A stretch of 64,000 bases of DNA from Actinomadura physcomitrii (lineage in GTDB: Bacteria; Actinomycetota; Actinomycetes; Streptosporangiales; Streptosporangiaceae): assembly GCF_008923205.2 (NCBI RefSeq), contig NZ_WBMS02000001.1, positions 313,600 through 377,599 on the forward strand, written 5' to 3'. The position numbers were made by a program, and so were the translations under genes. Position 1 is the first letter of the stretch; the number at the start of each line of letters is the position of its first letter. Below are positions 32,422 through 40,600 of this stretch, in pieces. The notes beneath the pieces were generated by a model. It did no database searches, was not told the DNA's origin, and saw only the letters and a list, made by a program, of their open reading frames with translations.

Positions 32422-33341
32422 GCAGGGCCGAGGAGTTCCAGGAGCTGCGGCCTCTGCTGTTCTCGATCGCCTACCGGATCCTCGGCAGCGTGAGCGAGGC
32501 CGAGGACGCGGTCCAGGAGACGTGGCTGCGGTACGAGAGCGCCGGGGCGCGGCCCGTGTCGGCGAAGGCGTACCTGTCGGCCGTGGTGACGCGGATCTCG
32601 ATCGACGTGCTGCGCTCGGCCCGCATCCGGCGGGAGCAGTACGTGGGGCTGTGGTTCCCCGAGCCGCTGCTGGCCGACCCCTACGAGGACCCGGAGCGGT
32701 CGGCGGAGCTGGCCGACTCGCTGTCGATGGCGGCGCTGCTGCTGCTGGAGCGGCTCAGCCCGCTGGAGCGGGCGGTGTTCGTGCTGCGGGAGGTGTTCGG
32801 TTTCGGTTTCCCGGACGTCGCGTCCGCGGTGGGGAGGTCGGAAGCGGCGTGCCGTCAGCTCGCCGTGCGCGCGCGCCGGCACATGGACGCGGGACGTCCG
32901 CGGTTCGAGGCGGACCGGCGCGAGCGGGAGGAGCTGGCGGGCCGCTTCTTCGACGCGTTCACCGAGGGGGACGTCGACGGGCTGCGGGAGCTGCTCGCCG
33001 CCGACGCCCAGCTGGTCAGCGACAGCGGCGGGAAGGCGCCGCGCTGGGGCCAGGGCGTCGCCGGCGCGGCGAACGTGGCGCGCGCGCTGGCCACGCTCGT
33101 CCGGCCGTTCCTGGAGATCGGCGGCGTGGTGGAGCCGTGCGAGGTGAACGGCCAGCCGGGCGCGGTCTTCCGCGACCGGGACGGCCGGGTCGTCAACACG
33201 TGGTCGCTGGACGTCCTCGACGGGCGGATCCAGATGATCCGCACGGTGCTCAACCCGGACAAGCTCGGGCATGTGGGGCCGGTGGCGGACGCCTGGGCGG
33301 TCGTCCAGGAGACGACCCGGGCGCACCGGACCTCCGGCTGA
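32418..33341 (+). CDS. ECF41-family sigma factor with C-terminal SnoaL-like domain (SigJ-like)
   Basis: A protein of 307 residues. Region 2 (LLFSIAYRILGSVSEAEDAV, then QETWLRY) and region 4 (LSPLERAVFVLREVFGFGFP, then EAACRQLAVRARRHM) are followed by a fused SnoaL-like domain of about 110 residues. The three ECF41 hallmarks are present in variant form: WFPEPLL in the linker (usually WLPE), DSGGK (usually DGGGR) and NPDKL near the end. In this group the fused domain replaces a separate anti-sigma factor. The ATG overlaps the stop of the epimerase gene, and a matching ECF41 promoter precedes the operon, so autoregulation is expected. Confidence 0.92.
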   Translation: MSRAEEFQELRPLLFSIAYRILGSVSEAEDAVQETWLRYESAGARPVSAKAYLSAVVTRISIDVLRSARIRREQYVGLWFPEPLLADPYEDPERSAELADSLSMAALLLLERLSPLERAVFVLREVFGFGFPDVASAVGRSEAACRQLAVRARRHMDAGRPRFEADRREREELAGRFFDAFTEGDVDGLRELLAADAQLVSDSGGKAPRWGQGVAGAANVARALATLVRPFLEIGGVVEPCEVNGQPGAVFRDRDGRVVNTWSLDVLDGRIQMIRTVLNPDKLGHVGPVADAWAVVQETTRAHRTSG

Positions 33342-33347
33342 CGCCGC

Positions 33348-33371
33348 CCGGGGCGAGCGGCTGCGCCCCGG
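33348..33371 (+). terminator. Hairpin after the ECF41 operon
   Basis: CCGGGGCG (33348-33355) pairs with CGCCCCGG (33364-33371) around an 8-base loop, 7 bases after the sigma gene stop. No T-run follows. The remaining spacer up to 33647 shows no gene; it must contain the promoter of the S9-family gene, but I see no clear boxes. Confidence 0.45.
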
Positions 33372-33647
33372 CCCCATCGCCGCCGTCGAAACGGACGGAA
33401 ACGGGCACTTGGTCTATGGAAGCGTTCGCGTCGCCGTCCGCCGACCGATCCACTCGGCTCGATGACGCAGGCGGGCGCGGCCGAAAAACCTCACCCGGCC
33501 GGTCATGTAACGCTGGCGTTCCGGATCGCTACTCTCTGTGTTCGGAGGTGATCGGGTGGACGCCGGGGCCCGTGCGGAGCCCGGCGGCCCGGCCCCGCCC
33601 GCCTCCCCGCTGCGGATCAGGTAATCCAGCCGACCCTGGAGGGCTCC

Positions 33648-35507
33648 ATGCCCGACTACCGCGACATGCCCGGCTACCGCGACTTCGCCCCGCGGCAAGG
33701 CTTCCAGCCGACCCTGGCGCTGTCCCCGGACGCGGGCACCGTGGCCTACTCGAGCAACGCCGCCGGCCGGTTCGACCTGTGGACGATCCCCGTCGCGGGC
33801 GGCGTGCCCAGGCGGCTGACCCGGCTGCGGGACGGCGCCGTCCGGCGGATCGCCTGGGCCCCGCACGGCAAGTCCCTGGTGTTCACCGCCGACCGCGACG
33901 GCGACGAGCAGTACCGGCTGTACCGCGTCGACCTCGACGGCGACGGCGGCCCCGCCGGCGTCCCCGCCGAGATCGGCGCGGGCCCGCGCTGCCAGCGCAT
34001 CCTGCCCGCCGCGCCGTTCGACGCCGAGGGCCGCCGCCTGGTCTACGCGGCGAACGACCGCGACGAGACCGTCCAGGACGTGCTCGTCCGCGACCTCGCG
34101 GCGGGCACCGAGCGGCGGGTCGAGCCGCCGCCGGGCGTCGTGTTCCGGCCGGCCGGGATCTCCCCGGACGGGCGGTGGCTGCTGACCGCCGGGTTCCGGA
34201 CGCAGATGAAGGTCGCCGCGTACCTGATCGACCTGCGCGACGCGTCCGCCGCGCCGGTGTGCGTCACCGCCGACCACGGCGACGGGCTGTTCGAGCCGGG
34301 CCCCTGGGCGTCCGACTCGTCGGGCTTCTACCTGCGCACCGACCTGTGGGGGGAGTTCGTCGCCGGGGCGTTCTACCGGCTCGAGACCGGGACCCTCGAA
34401 CCGGTCGCCCAGCACGACTGGGACGTCGAGTCCATCGAGGTCGCGGGCGACACCCTCGTCTGGTCGGTCAACCAGGACGGATGCTCCACGCTGTACGCGC
34501 GGCACGCCGGCCGGCCGCTGCCGCTGCCCGCCGTCCCGCCGGGCGTCGTGTCCGCGCTGGCGCTCGCGCCGCAGGCCGACCCGCTCGTCGTCCTGCTCGA
34601 CACCGCGACCCGGCCCGCCGATATCGCCGTCCTGGACGCAGCGGACGGCGTCCGCCGCCTCACCGACGCTCGCCCCCGCGCGTTCACCGCGAAACCGCCG
34701 GACGCGGGCCGGCCGGTAGAGCCGGTCGAGCCGGAGCCGGTCGTCTACGCCTCGTCCGCCGGACGCTACATCCACGCGCTGTACTACCGGCCGCACGCGC
34801 CGGGCCCTCACCCGGTCCTGCTGTCGATCCACGGCGGCCCGGAGGCGCAGGAACGGCCCGAGTACGTGCGCTGCGGCCTGTACCAGTACCTGCTCGCCCG
34901 AGGGATAGCCGTGTTCGCGCCGAACATCGCCGGGTCCACCGGCTACGGCGCCCGGCACCAGCGGCTCGTCCACCGCAACTGGGGCGGTTTCGACCTGGAC
35001 GACCTCGACCACGCGGTCTGCCACCTGCGGTCGGAGCCCGGCGTCGACGTCGCCCGCATCGCCGTGATGGGCGGCGCCTACGGCGGGTTCGCCGCGCTGT
35101 CGTGCCTGGCGAGGCTGCCCTACCGGTGGGCGGCCGGGGTGTCGCTGTCCGGGCCCGCGAACCTCGTCGCGCTCGCCCGGTCCTGCCCGCCGACGTGGCG
35201 GCCCTTCGTCGCGGCCGTCCTCGGCGACCCCGACACCGACGCCGGGTACCTCACGCAGCGTTCGCCGATCACCTACGCCGACACCATCACCGCGCCCCTG
35301 TTCGTCCTGCAGGGCGCGCGCGACCCGCGCGTCCCCCCGGCGGAGTCGGATCGGCTCGTCGACCGGCTGCGGAGCCGCGGCGTGGACGTCCGGTACGAGG
35401 TCCTTGCCGACGAGGGCCACGCCTTCACCGACCGCGAGACCGAGCTGCGCGTCTACGAGGAGATCGCCGAGTTCCTCTGCGACCACCTTCTCGGCGAGTC
35501 CGGCTGA
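33648..35507 (+). CDS. S9-family (prolyl oligopeptidase-type) protein lacking the nucleophilic serine
   Basis: A protein of 619 residues starting MPDYRDMPGYRDFAPRQGFQ behind GGAGGG. Residues 20-340 form a beta-propeller with WD-like strands (LALSPDAGTVAYSSNAAGRF), and about 360-615 an alpha/beta hydrolase domain (LLSIHGGPEAQE, PNIAGSTGYGARH). The expected nucleophile motif G-x-S-Y-G-G reads GGAYGG, with Ala at 477 (codon GCC). The other triad residues, Asp559 (GARDPRVP) and His591 (DEGHAF), remain. The peptidase would therefore be inactive unless another residue serves; it may act as a binding or regulatory protein. The frame is otherwise intact. Confidence 0.87.
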   Translation: MPDYRDMPGYRDFAPRQGFQPTLALSPDAGTVAYSSNAAGRFDLWTIPVAGGVPRRLTRLRDGAVRRIAWAPHGKSLVFTADRDGDEQYRLYRVDLDGDGGPAGVPAEIGAGPRCQRILPAAPFDAEGRRLVYAANDRDETVQDVLVRDLAAGTERRVEPPPGVVFRPAGISPDGRWLLTAGFRTQMKVAAYLIDLRDASAAPVCVTADHGDGLFEPGPWASDSSGFYLRTDLWGEFVAGAFYRLETGTLEPVAQHDWDVESIEVAGDTLVWSVNQDGCSTLYARHAGRPLPLPAVPPGVVSALALAPQADPLVVLLDTATRPADIAVLDAADGVRRLTDARPRAFTAKPPDAGRPVEPVEPEPVVYASSAGRYIHALYYRPHAPGPHPVLLSIHGGPEAQERPEYVRCGLYQYLLARGIAVFAPNIAGSTGYGARHQRLVHRNWGGFDLDDLDHAVCHLRSEPGVDVARIAVMGGAYGGFAALSCLARLPYRWAAGVSLSGPANLVALARSCPPTWRPFVAAVLGDPDTDAGYLTQRSPITYADTITAPLFVLQGARDPRVPPAESDRLVDRLRSRGVDVRYEVLADEGHAFTDRETELRVYEEIAEFLCDHLLGESG

Positions 35508-35525
35508 CGCGCCGCCGCGCCACCG

Positions 35526-35687
35526 TCAGAGCGGGGGTTCCAGGTGGGACCAGGGGCGCTCGGCCTCCAGCTGGGCGGCCAGTGCGAGCAGCACGCCCTC
35601 GCCGCCGAGGGGGCCGACGAACTGGACGCCGAGCGGCAGCCCGCCGGGCGTCCGGTAGGTCGGGACGCTCATCGCGGGGCGTCCGGT
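35526..35687 (-). pseudogene. C-terminal remnant of an amidase
   Basis: The minus strand reads TGRPAMSVPTYRTPGGLPLG, then VQFVGPLGGEGVLLALAAQL and EAERPWSHLEPPL before a stop at 35526. This is the usual end of amidase-signature enzymes (GatA/AmiE type). The catalytic Ser-Ser-Lys part is absent. The fragment starts exactly where an acetyltransferase fragment ends at 35689, so a deletion has joined two genes. Confidence 0.72.
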
Positions 35688-36343
35688 TCTGCGGCGTCTC
35701 GGCGAACGTCGCGACGCCGTTCAGCACGTAGTGGGCCCCGACCCGGGCGACCGCTTCGAGATCCTCCGCCCGCACGGCCCGCACCAGCGTCATGAAAGCC
35801 CTCCTCGCACCAGCCCGAGAATGCCACCCGCCGGCGCTCGACGTCGATGTCCCCGACCACGACGGCGACGGCGTCGCCCGTCCGGACGTTCCCGTCCGGC
35901 ACGTCGCGGAGCAGGCCCTCGACACCGCCCGCGACGCGCACGAACACTCCGAACGGGACGGCCTTGGTGACGGTGCCCTCCAGCACGTCCCCGGCCCGGT
36001 GGACGCGGGCGAACGCCCGGAACGGGTCGGGGCGCGTCGCGCGCAGCGACAGCCGGGCCTCGCCGTTCATGGTGTCGAACTGGAGGAACTCGCACGTGAC
36101 CCGCTGCCCCACCCGGACGGCGTCGGACGGGTCGTCCAGCGGGTACCAGGACAGTTCGGGCCGCGTGATGAAGCCGACGCCCGGGTGGACGGGGTGGCGC
36201 GGACCCTCGTCCAGGTCGGCGAAGACGCCGAACCGCTCGATCGCCGCCACCGTCCCGGACAGCCGTTCCCCGGGCCGCCGCCCCTCCAGGAACGCCCACA
36301 GCTCCGGATGCTCGGCGGCGGTGAGGGGCGGCATGTCGATCAT
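35669..36343 (-). CDS. S1 RNA-binding-domain protein
   Basis: A protein of up to 224 residues. Two S1-type segments are visible: GERLSGTVAAIERFGVFADL near residue 25 and GDVLEGTVTKAVPFGVFVRV near residue 118, each with the G-x-V-x-x-x-x-x-F-G-x-F pattern. Such proteins bind single-stranded RNA. The last 35 residues are Arg- and Gly-rich, lie out of frame over an acetyltransferase fragment and probably reflect loss of the original stop; the native protein may end near residue 185. The start at 36343 gives MIDMPPLTAAEHPELWAFLE; ATG at 36334 is an alternative. Confidence 0.74.
   Translation of the reverse strand: MIDMPPLTAAEHPELWAFLEGRRPGERLSGTVAAIERFGVFADLDEGPRHPVHPGVGFITRPELSWYPLDDPSDAVRVGQRVTCEFLQFDTMNGEARLSLRATRPDPFRAFARVHRAGDVLEGTVTKAVPFGVFVRVAGGVEGLLRDVPDGNVRTGDAVAVVVGDIDVERRRVAFSGWCEEGFHDAGAGRAGGGSRSGRPGRGPLRAERRRDVRRDAAEPDAPR
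35689..35793 (-). pseudogene. N-terminal fragment of a GNAT acetyltransferase
   Basis: Starting at an ATG at 35793 behind GGAGGG, the frame reads MTLVRAVRAEDLEAVARVGA and HYVLNGVATFAETPQ. That is the N-terminus of phosphinothricin-acetyltransferase-like GNAT proteins (compare Y-x-HYV-x-x-x-x-ATFE). After PQ the sequence changes at once to the amidase remnant, so the acetyl-CoA site is missing. Confidence 0.66.
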
Positions 36344-36429
36344 GGTCTCATGGGGTGGTGGTCGTTGGGTGTAAGCATGGGAGGGAAGGAGGAGACCGTC
36401 TGGTTCGACCGGGTGGGAGGAGCGACGCG

Positions 36430-36741
36430 ATGAAGTTCAGGAAGTTCAAGGCGCTGGTCTCGCTGGACGAGCGGGCGCTCGGAACCGACCTTCCCGCCCA
36501 GGATTGCCCGTTCACGCTGCGCGAGAAGGGCGGCGACCCGAACCCGGACGCGTTCCACAAGGTCGTCGTGTCGACCGACGACGGGGAGCCGCTGCGCCCG
36601 GGCGACGTCGACCACATCGTGACGATGACGATGCTGACGGAGACGGCGGGGCCGGGCGCGTTCCCCGCGGGGCGCCGGTTCGACCTGTGGCACGGCGAGA
36701 AGGTGGGCCACGGGCTGGTGTCGCGGCGGATGGTGACCTAG
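36430..36741 (+). CDS. Small hypothetical protein with EF-Tu-domain-like pattern
   Basis: A protein of 103 residues starting MKFRKFKALVSLDERALG behind GGAGGAG. The end, FPAGRRFDLWHGEKVGHGLV, recalls the last strands of the EF-Tu C-terminal beta-barrel, a pattern seen in small actinobacterial hypotheticals. No catalytic residues stand out. It is convergent with the MFS transporter gene and stops 3 bases before that gene's stop. The function is unknown. Confidence 0.72.
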   Translation: MKFRKFKALVSLDERALGTDLPAQDCPFTLREKGGDPNPDAFHKVVVSTDDGEPLRPGDVDHIVTMTMLTETAGPGAFPAGRRFDLWHGEKVGHGLVSRRMVT

Positions 36742-36744
36742 AGG

Positions 36745-38166
36745 TCACGCGGCGGTGAACCGCCGTTCGGACTCCATGGCGGCGGCGACGTCCGCCGGGT
36801 AGTCGCGCCGCGCCCGCAGCAGGATCAGCCCGTTCACCAGCAGCGGGACCAGGGCGAGCAGGAACACCCGGTCCAGCCCGGTGCCGGAGTGGTCGCCGGG
36901 CGCGAACACCCCTGACAGCCAGCCGAACAGCACCGGCGCGATCGCCTCGCCGAGCATGCGCAGGATCGTGCGGATGCTCTCGGCGCGGCCCCACAGCCCG
37001 AAGTGGACGACGTCGAGGCGGACGGCGTCCAGCGGCGGGTTCGCGCCGGCGAGCGCGGCGGCGGCGAGGAAGAACAGCGGCATCGCGAGCCACGCCGAGG
37101 CGGTCAGCAGGCCGGGCAGGAACAGCAGCGCGGACGCGGTGTAGGCGGCGCTCGGCACCAGTACCCGGGCGGCGATCCGGCCGCGCCGGACGAGGCGGTC
37201 GGCGAGCCGGCCGGCGGTGAGGACGCCGGCGAGCGCGCCGAGGCCGATGACGGGGACGAGCAGGCTCAGCCCGGCGCGCCCGACGCCGTACCTGTGCTGG
37301 ACGAACACGATCGCGAAGGTCCGCAGCCCGGCGAGGAAGAAGTAGCCGATGGCGGACGCGACGATGATGATCACGTTGGTGCGGATCCGCAGCACATGTC
37401 GCGCGGCCTGGAGCAGGCTCATCCGGGACGGGTCGGTGGTCGGCACGCTCTCCGGGCGGGGCCGCACGCCCGATTGGTCCACCGCCTGCTGGGCGGCCTC
37501 GCCGCCGCCGCGGGCGCCGGCGCGGGCCGGGCCCTGCGCGCCGCGGCCGGGTTCGGGCAGCAGCCGCCACACGGCGGCGGCGAGCAGCAGCCCGAGGACC
37601 GCGACGAACCAGAACGACGCCCGCCAGCTCAGCTCGGCGGCGACGTTCCCGCCGACGACCAGGCCGAAGCCGGCGCCGATCAGCTCGCCGGCGAGGATCC
37701 GCCCGTAGATGCCGGCGCGCTCGCGGGGCGGGAACAGGTCGCCGGTCAGCGACGCGACGGTGGGCCCGGCGGTGGCGGTGACGGCGCCGAGCGCGACCCG
37801 GGACGCCAGCAGCCAGCCGTAGGACGTGGCGAGGCCGCCGACGACCATGGCGGCGCTCCACAGCACGATGCTGCCGGCGAGCAGCGGGACGCGCGGGACG
37901 CGGTCGGCGAGCATCCCGACCGGGACGGTGGCGACGGCGCCGACCAGGGATGGGGCGGCGGTCAGCACGCCGATCTGCGTGTTGCCGATGTGCAGGGCGG
38001 CCTGCAGCTGCTCGACGATCGCGCCGATGACGCCGGCGTCGGCGGTGTTGAGGGCGAGGACGCAGGCGAGCAGCAGCATGACGCGGGCCTGGCGGGGCCC
38101 GCCGAGCCGGCGGGTGAGGGCGGCCACCGCCCGCCCCCGTCCCCGTGGGGCCTGCGCCGTGATCAC
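36745..38166 (-). CDS. Major facilitator superfamily transporter
   Basis: A protein of 473 residues from a GTG at 38166. Twelve hydrophobic segments are interrupted by a soluble loop of about 60 residues in the middle (PEPGRGAQGPARAGARGGGE). The MFS motif A appears as GMLADRVPRVPLLAGSIVLW, with a second copy as GRLADRLVRRGR. NTADAGVIGAIVEQLQAAL at the start is typical of the drug or sphingolipid-like Spinster group. The substrate is unknown. It follows the NAD-binding gene at 38169 on the same strand with almost no gap, so the two may be co-expressed and TetR-controlled. Confidence 0.9.
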   Translation of the reverse strand: MITAQAPRGRGRAVAALTRRLGGPRQARVMLLLACVLALNTADAGVIGAIVEQLQAALHIGNTQIGVLTAAPSLVGAVATVPVGMLADRVPRVPLLAGSIVLWSAAMVVGGLATSYGWLLASRVALGAVTATAGPTVASLTGDLFPPRERAGIYGRILAGELIGAGFGLVVGGNVAAELSWRASFWFVAVLGLLLAAAVWRLLPEPGRGAQGPARAGARGGGEAAQQAVDQSGVRPRPESVPTTDPSRMSLLQAARHVLRIRTNVIIIVASAIGYFFLAGLRTFAIVFVQHRYGVGRAGLSLLVPVIGLGALAGVLTAGRLADRLVRRGRIAARVLVPSAAYTASALLFLPGLLTASAWLAMPLFFLAAAALAGANPPLDAVRLDVVHFGLWGRAESIRTILRMLGEAIAPVLFGWLSGVFAPGDHSGTGLDRVFLLALVPLLVNGLILLRARRDYPADVAAAMESERRFTAA

Positions 38167-38168
38167 AC

Positions 38169-39085
38169 CTACACGCTGCCCGGGCCCGCCGCAGGTATGT
38201 GACCCTCTGCCAGAAGTAGTGGCCCTGGTCGAGGTCCTCGATCAGGGTCGGGTGGACGGGGTCCCAGCCGAGGAGTTCGCGAGTCCCGGCGCCCGGCATC
38301 GTGATGTCGTAGGTGACGAACGGGAAGCCCTTGAAGTGGTCGGCGGCCCGCTCGGCGGGGATGCTCGCGGCCGGGACGCCCAGATGTCGGCCGATCACCT
38401 CGGCGATCTCGCGGACCGGGATGCCAGGTTCGGCCGCCGCGTACAGCTGCGCGCCGGCCGGCGCCCCGTCCAGGGCCAGCCGGTAGAGGCGGGCGAGGTC
38501 GAGGGTGTGGACGGCGGGCCAGCGGTTGGCGCCGTCGCCGACGTAGCCGGACACGCCGGTGGCGCGGGCGATCTCGATCATCCGGGGGATGAAGCCGTGC
38601 CGGTCGCGGTCACTGTGCGTGACCGGTGGGATCCCGACGAGCAGGGGCCGGACGCCGCGCTCGGCGAGCCCGGCGATGGTGCGGGCGGACGCGGAGCGCG
38701 GGTTGGCGTCGATCACCGCGTCGACGGCCGCGTCGCCGGTCGGTGCGAAGCCGACGCCCATGAGGGTCTTGCCGGTGCCGGCCAGCGCGTCGCCAAATGC
38801 CTGGACGACGGCGTGTTCGGCGGCGGCCGCGCGGACGAAGGCGTCCGGAGCGAAGTCGGCGTGGTCGAACGCGAGGTGGACGACCGCGTCGGCGTCGGCC
38901 GCGGCGTCGCGCAGCCCGTCGGGGTCGGCGAGGTCGCCGCGCCGCACCCGGGCGCCGAGGGCCTGGACGGCGGCGGCGGAGGCGTCGGAGCGGGCGAGGC
39001 CGGTGACCTCGTGCCCGGCCTGGAGCAGTTCGGGCACGACGGCGGATCCGATGTGGCCGCTCACACCGGTGACGAAGACGCGCAT
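38169..39085 (-). CDS. NAD(P)-binding extended SDR (UDP-glucose-4-epimerase-like), C-terminus possibly frameshifted
   Basis: From the ATG at 39085 behind GGGGAG the frame reads MRVFVTGVSGHIGSAVVPEL with VVHLAFDHADF, WPAVHTLDLARLYRLALDGA and ends as LIEDLDQGHYF, the normal end of this family of about 290 residues. No stop follows in that frame for another 1.7 kb, where it overlaps the MFS gene. In another frame TAG occurs at 38169-38171, just ahead of the MFS start, which suggests a one- or two-base lesion near 38200. The protein is probably an NADPH-dependent reductase. It is divergent from a TetR gene with shared operators, so it is likely the TetR target. Confidence 0.78.
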
Positions 39086-39102
39086 GAGGACTCCCCTGGC
39101 AG

Positions 39103-39156
39103 TGATGTGACTCGGTACCGTCACCGTACCAGGAGTGATGTGACCGAGTCACATCA
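39103..39156. promoter_or_regulatory. Operators of the divergent TetR regulator
   Basis: TGATGTGAC (39136-39144), a CGA centre and GTCACATCA (39148-39156) form a perfect 9-base inverted repeat. A second copy of TGATGTGAC lies at 39103-39111 with a partial inverse GTCAC at 39120-39124. Both lie between the divergent SDR and TetR genes, the second ending 16 bases before the TetR start, so the regulator probably represses both genes. Confidence 0.85.
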
Positions 39157-39171
39157 CCTATGCTGTCCGCC

Positions 39172-39744
39172 ATGGCCCGATGGGAACCGAACGCGCGGGA
39201 GCGGCTGGTGCGCGCCGCCATCGACCTGTTCGCCGAGCAGGGCTACGACGCCACCACCGTCACCGGGATCGCCGAGCGCGCCGGGCTCACCAAGACCACC
39301 TTCTTCCGGTACTTCCCCGACAAGCGGGAGGTGCTGTTCGCGGGCCAGGAGCTGCACAGCCGGACCCTCGCCGAGGCAGTCGCCGCCGCGCCCGGCACGG
39401 CCACGCCGCTGCAGGCCGTCGCCGCGGCCCTCGACGCCCTAGCGGCCACTTTCACCGACGGCCGGCGCGCCTTCGCCGCCCGGCTCCTCGCCGTCATCGA
39501 CGCCAACGACGAACTGCGCGAGCGCGCCGCGTTCAAGCACCACCAGCTCGCCGCCGCCACGGCCGCTGCGCTCCGCGAGCGCGGCGCACCGGACCCGGCC
39601 GCCGGCCTCGCCGCCGAACTCGGCGTCCGCGCCTTCGACGCCGCCTTCGCCCGCTGGTCCGACCCGTCCGAGCCGCGCACGCTCGCCGAGCTCGCGCACG
39701 AGGAACTCGACGAGCTGCGCTCCGCGCTCGCCGTCCTGGACTAG
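39172..39744 (+). CDS. TetR-family transcriptional regulator
   Basis: A protein of 190 residues starting MARWEPNARERLVRAAIDLF. The HTH is complete: FAEQGYDATTVTGIAERAGL and TKTTFFRYFPDKREVL. The C-terminal ligand domain is helical and poorly conserved. It is divergent from the NAD(P)-binding gene at 39085 and two palindromic sites lie between them. No ribosome site precedes the ATG, so the mRNA may be leaderless. It ends by overlapping the stop of a convergent SDR gene by four bases. Confidence 0.93.
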   Translation: MARWEPNARERLVRAAIDLFAEQGYDATTVTGIAERAGLTKTTFFRYFPDKREVLFAGQELHSRTLAEAVAAAPGTATPLQAVAAALDALAATFTDGRRAFAARLLAVIDANDELRERAAFKHHQLAAATAAALRERGAPDPAAGLAAELGVRAFDAAFARWSDPSEPRTLAELAHEELDELRSALAVLD

Positions 39745-40511
39745 GTGCCCGGCTTGGACATCAGCGCGTGCATCTTCGCCTTGACCGGCTCCGGAATCGC
39801 CCTGGACGCCGTCGTCTGCAGCTTGTTGCGCGCCGAACCGGTGACGACGCGGTCCTTGCCGGCCATGAGCGCCTCGTAGGCCTGCCGCGCCACGTCCGCC
39901 GGGTCGTCCTTGCCCGCTTTGCCGAGCCTGGTGCCGAGCACCCCGGCGCGCTCGAAGAAATTCGTCCGCGTCGGCCCTGGCAGCAGCGCCGTCACCGTGA
40001 CCCCGCTGCCCTGCAGTTCATGCCGCAGCGCCTCCGCGAAGGAGTACAGGAACGCTTTGGACGCCGCGTACGTCGCGAGGTACGGGCCCGGCGCCATCGC
40101 GGCGATCGACGACGTGAACAGCACCCGTCCCGACCCCCGCCGGACCATGTCCTTCAGCACCAGCTTCGCCAGATGGACGGCCGACCGGACGTTAAGGTCC
40201 ACGAGGTTCAGCTCGTCGGCGAGCGCGTTGTCGTGGGCGAAGTCGCCGCCGACCCCCACGCCCGCGTTGATCGCCACCGCGTCCAGCGGGCGCGCGCCCA
40301 CCGCCGCGTACAGCTCCTCGACGCCGCGCGGCGTCGCCAGGTCCACCTGGACGGGCGTCGCGTCGCCCACGGCCTCGGCCGCCGCCGCGACCTCCGCGTC
40401 CTCCGCCGCCCTGAGCACGTGGAAGCCGTGCCGGGCGAACTCGTCCGCCAGCGCCCGCCCGATCCCGCTGGACGCCCCGGTGACCAGCGCCAACCGCGCC
40501 GAGTCGGTCAT
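39741..40511 (-). CDS. Short-chain dehydrogenase
   Basis: A protein of 256 residues with the cofactor motif VTGASSGIGRALADEFARHG, NAGVGVGG, the catalytic Ser in LFTSSIAAM, YAASKAFL and the segment LLPGPTRTNFFERAG. It is of the DltE/YqjQ type (COG0300) that acts on diverse lipophilic substrates. The start MTDSARLALVTG is an ATG. The gene is convergent with the TetR gene and divergent from the next SDR gene. Confidence 0.9.
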   Translation of the reverse strand: MTDSARLALVTGASSGIGRALADEFARHGFHVLRAAEDAEVAAAAEAVGDATPVQVDLATPRGVEELYAAVGARPLDAVAINAGVGVGGDFAHDNALADELNLVDLNVRSAVHLAKLVLKDMVRRGSGRVLFTSSIAAMAPGPYLATYAASKAFLYSFAEALRHELQGSGVTVTALLPGPTRTNFFERAGVLGTRLGKAGKDDPADVARQAYEALMAGKDRVVTGSARNKLQTTASRAIPEPVKAKMHALMSKPGT

Positions 40512-40600
40512 GGCCCTTCCCCCCGTGCCCTCGTCCCGGACCTTCTCGGGGTCCCCCTGCCCCCACGTCCACCGCCAAACGCGGTGGTACGTTCCGATCC

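Noticed and set aside
36512..38168. Continuous minus-strand open frame extending the SDR gene over the MFS transporter gene
   Set aside because: Its translation after DLDQGHYF is Arg/Pro-rich shadow sequence, while the overlapping MFS frame has clear membrane segments and motifs.
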